Part shown: piece after piece, positions 13,543-14,364 of the stretch
How the letters are laid out: the number at the start of each line of letters is the position of its first letter
Numbering within the stretch: position 1 is the first letter of the stretch
Origin: Parastagonospora avenae f. sp. tritici 18332-5
Taxonomy: Eukaryota; Ascomycota; Dothideomycetes; Pleosporales; Phaeosphaeriaceae
Reading direction: 5' to 3'
DNA: 14,364 nucleotides
Assembly: GCA_022559985.1 (NCBI GenBank)
Contig: JAFJTR010000198.1
Span: forward strand, 1-14,364
Notes under the pieces: model-generated
What the model saw: the letters and a program-made list of their open reading frames with translations, nothing else
Databases searched by the model: none
Told to the model about the DNA's origin: nothing
Made by a program: the position numbers and the translations under genes

Positions 13543-14364
13543 GAGTCCTCTGCTGCTTCCCAGCACATGACACCTGGGGGGTGGAACTCTGATGAGAACT
13601 CAGACACGATCAGAGTTACTATACCAACACGTGATCTAGACACACAGACTGTGTACGTCCCAGATCGACACCAGAACAATGCTCCGCAGCGACGAGATCC
13701 AGATCTCTCACAGGACAATGTTGTCACTGGAAGAAGACGCCGCCAGGCGCATTTCATTGAGGCTAGTCCTTCGACTAAGTACTATGCTTTTGCTGCTATG
13801 ATTCGGCAAGCCTCTGAGGCTACATCTCTTGCCTTAGAACTTAGGATCAACCGTGATCCTACACGCGTCCATCGCGATGATCTCCCTCCTCCACCACGTT
13901 ACTGGAAGGAGCTCAAGCACCACCTACATAGGAAGCAGTTTGAAGCTGCTGCGCACATTAAGTTTAACAACTGCTGGAACAAGGGAACTTTTTTAAGGCT
14001 AGATATCACAGCATCATACGTTGATGATGCTATACCCTTAATATAGGTATTCGCCTACAAGTTTGATAAAGATGGATATCTTCTTAGATACAAAGCCCGC
14101 CTTGTAGTGCAAGGAGATCTGCAGGAACAGTACAGCGATACTTATGCAGCTACTTTAGCTGCACGCCTTTTTCAAGCTCTTATAGCACTTGCTTGTGCAT
14201 TTAATCTTAAGGCTATGCAATACGACGTGCCAAACGCCTTTCTCAACGCTCTCCTGGATCGCACTCTCTATGTGAGAACCCCTGATGGCTTTCAAGACAA
14301 GTACGGCCAAACTCTACGACTTCTACGCGCTCTCTATGGCCTAAAGGAAGCTCCACGCCTGTGG
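13543..14364 (+). pseudogene. Integrase-RT linker and start of copia reverse transcriptase
   Basis: A low-complexity acidic/basic linker (13543-13760) leads to PPPPRYWKELKHH. After the TAG at 14044 (expected Trp of the W-V-F motif) RVT_2 begins: VFAYKFDKDGYLLRYKARLV, then YAATLAARLFQALIALACAF and QYDVPNAFLNALL with the first catalytic Asp (14224-14226). It ends RALYGLKEAPRLW at the window edge. The Y-V-D-D motif and RNase H lie further right. Confidence 0.88.

Larger units (their letters stand above)
10834..14364 (+). pseudogene. Ty1/copia gag-pol polyprotein relic, runs off the right edge
   Basis: A single frame (frame 1) carries the whole polyprotein without any frameshift, which implies one gag-pol ORF in the ancestor. 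The order is gag, zinc knuckle, protease, GAG-pre-integrase, integrase, reverse transcriptase (Pseudoviridae/copia order). It is broken by 21 stops. TAG: 10900, 11032, 11776, 11977, 12031, 12304, 12331, 12499, 12619, 13540, 14044. TAA: 11203, 11272, 11317, 11509, 11821, 11848, 11959, 11974, 12340, 12364. None is TGA. The likely start at 10834 reads ATA before ATTSTD and was probably ATG. RNase H and the 3' LTR lie outside the window. Confidence 0.92.

Noticed and set aside
1..14364. CRISPR array, tRNA or rRNA genes
   Set aside because: No regularly spaced repeats, no cloverleaf with a B-box, and no rRNA core sequence were seen. The TTCGAATCC near 12970 lies within integrase coding sequence. 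CRISPR would not be expected in a fungus.

Overview
The window looks like a transposon-rich, gene-poor stretch of a filamentous ascomycete genome. The evidence is the set of element families (hAT, Fot1/pogo-type DDE and Ty1/copia retrotransposon relics), a short fungal-type intron, and a mutation pattern that resembles repeat-induced point mutation (RIP). Of about 36 internal stop codons in the relic reading frames, all but one are TAG or TAA. Many sit where a conserved Trp (TGG) or Gln (CAG/CAA) is expected, as CpA-to-TpA change would produce. A Dothideomycete (Pleosporales-like) host is my guess from the element families; it was not tested.

Layout. 1-2057 is a degraded hAT transposase (hAT-1, + strand) that enters from the left edge. 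Its 3' end (about 2058-2208) carries short terminal repeats and abuts the C-terminus of a different hAT (hAT-2, about 2209-2492), which suggests a nested insertion. 2493-5420 has no convincing gene. It holds weak ORF relics, a Cys-motif relic (4080-4226), an hAT-like terminal repeat cluster (4540-4606) and a possible LTR relic (5028-5213). 5423-about 6838 is a third hAT relic on the minus strand (hAT-3), of the same family as hAT-1. It meets, head to head, a pogo-type DDE fragment (about 6842-7311, + strand, pogo-A) that ends in a right terminal inverted repeat at 7337. After a 38-base spacer comes a second pogo derivative (pogo-B, 7380-8253). Pogo-B has both terminal repeats and TA on each side, but it keeps only the transposase C-terminus with a zinc knuckle.

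8776-9854 is the only gene that looks alive. It encodes a secreted, cysteine-rich protein of unknown function, about 340 residues if one 56-base intron is spliced. It lies between dead transposons, the setting in which fungal effector-type genes are often found. A 183-base solo LTR with a perfect 5-base target duplication follows (10123-10305).

10506 to the right edge is a copia-type retrotransposon. It has a 112-base 5' LTR, a primer-binding site matching the anticodon arm of initiator tRNA-Met (as in Drosophila copia), and one gag-pol frame that runs without frameshift from about 10834 to the edge. That frame has 21 stops (11 TAG, 10 TAA, 0 TGA). The zinc knuckle, protease, GAG-pre-integrase, integrase and start of reverse transcriptase are all recognisable. 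None of the transposase or polyprotein copies seen here could make a full active enzyme.
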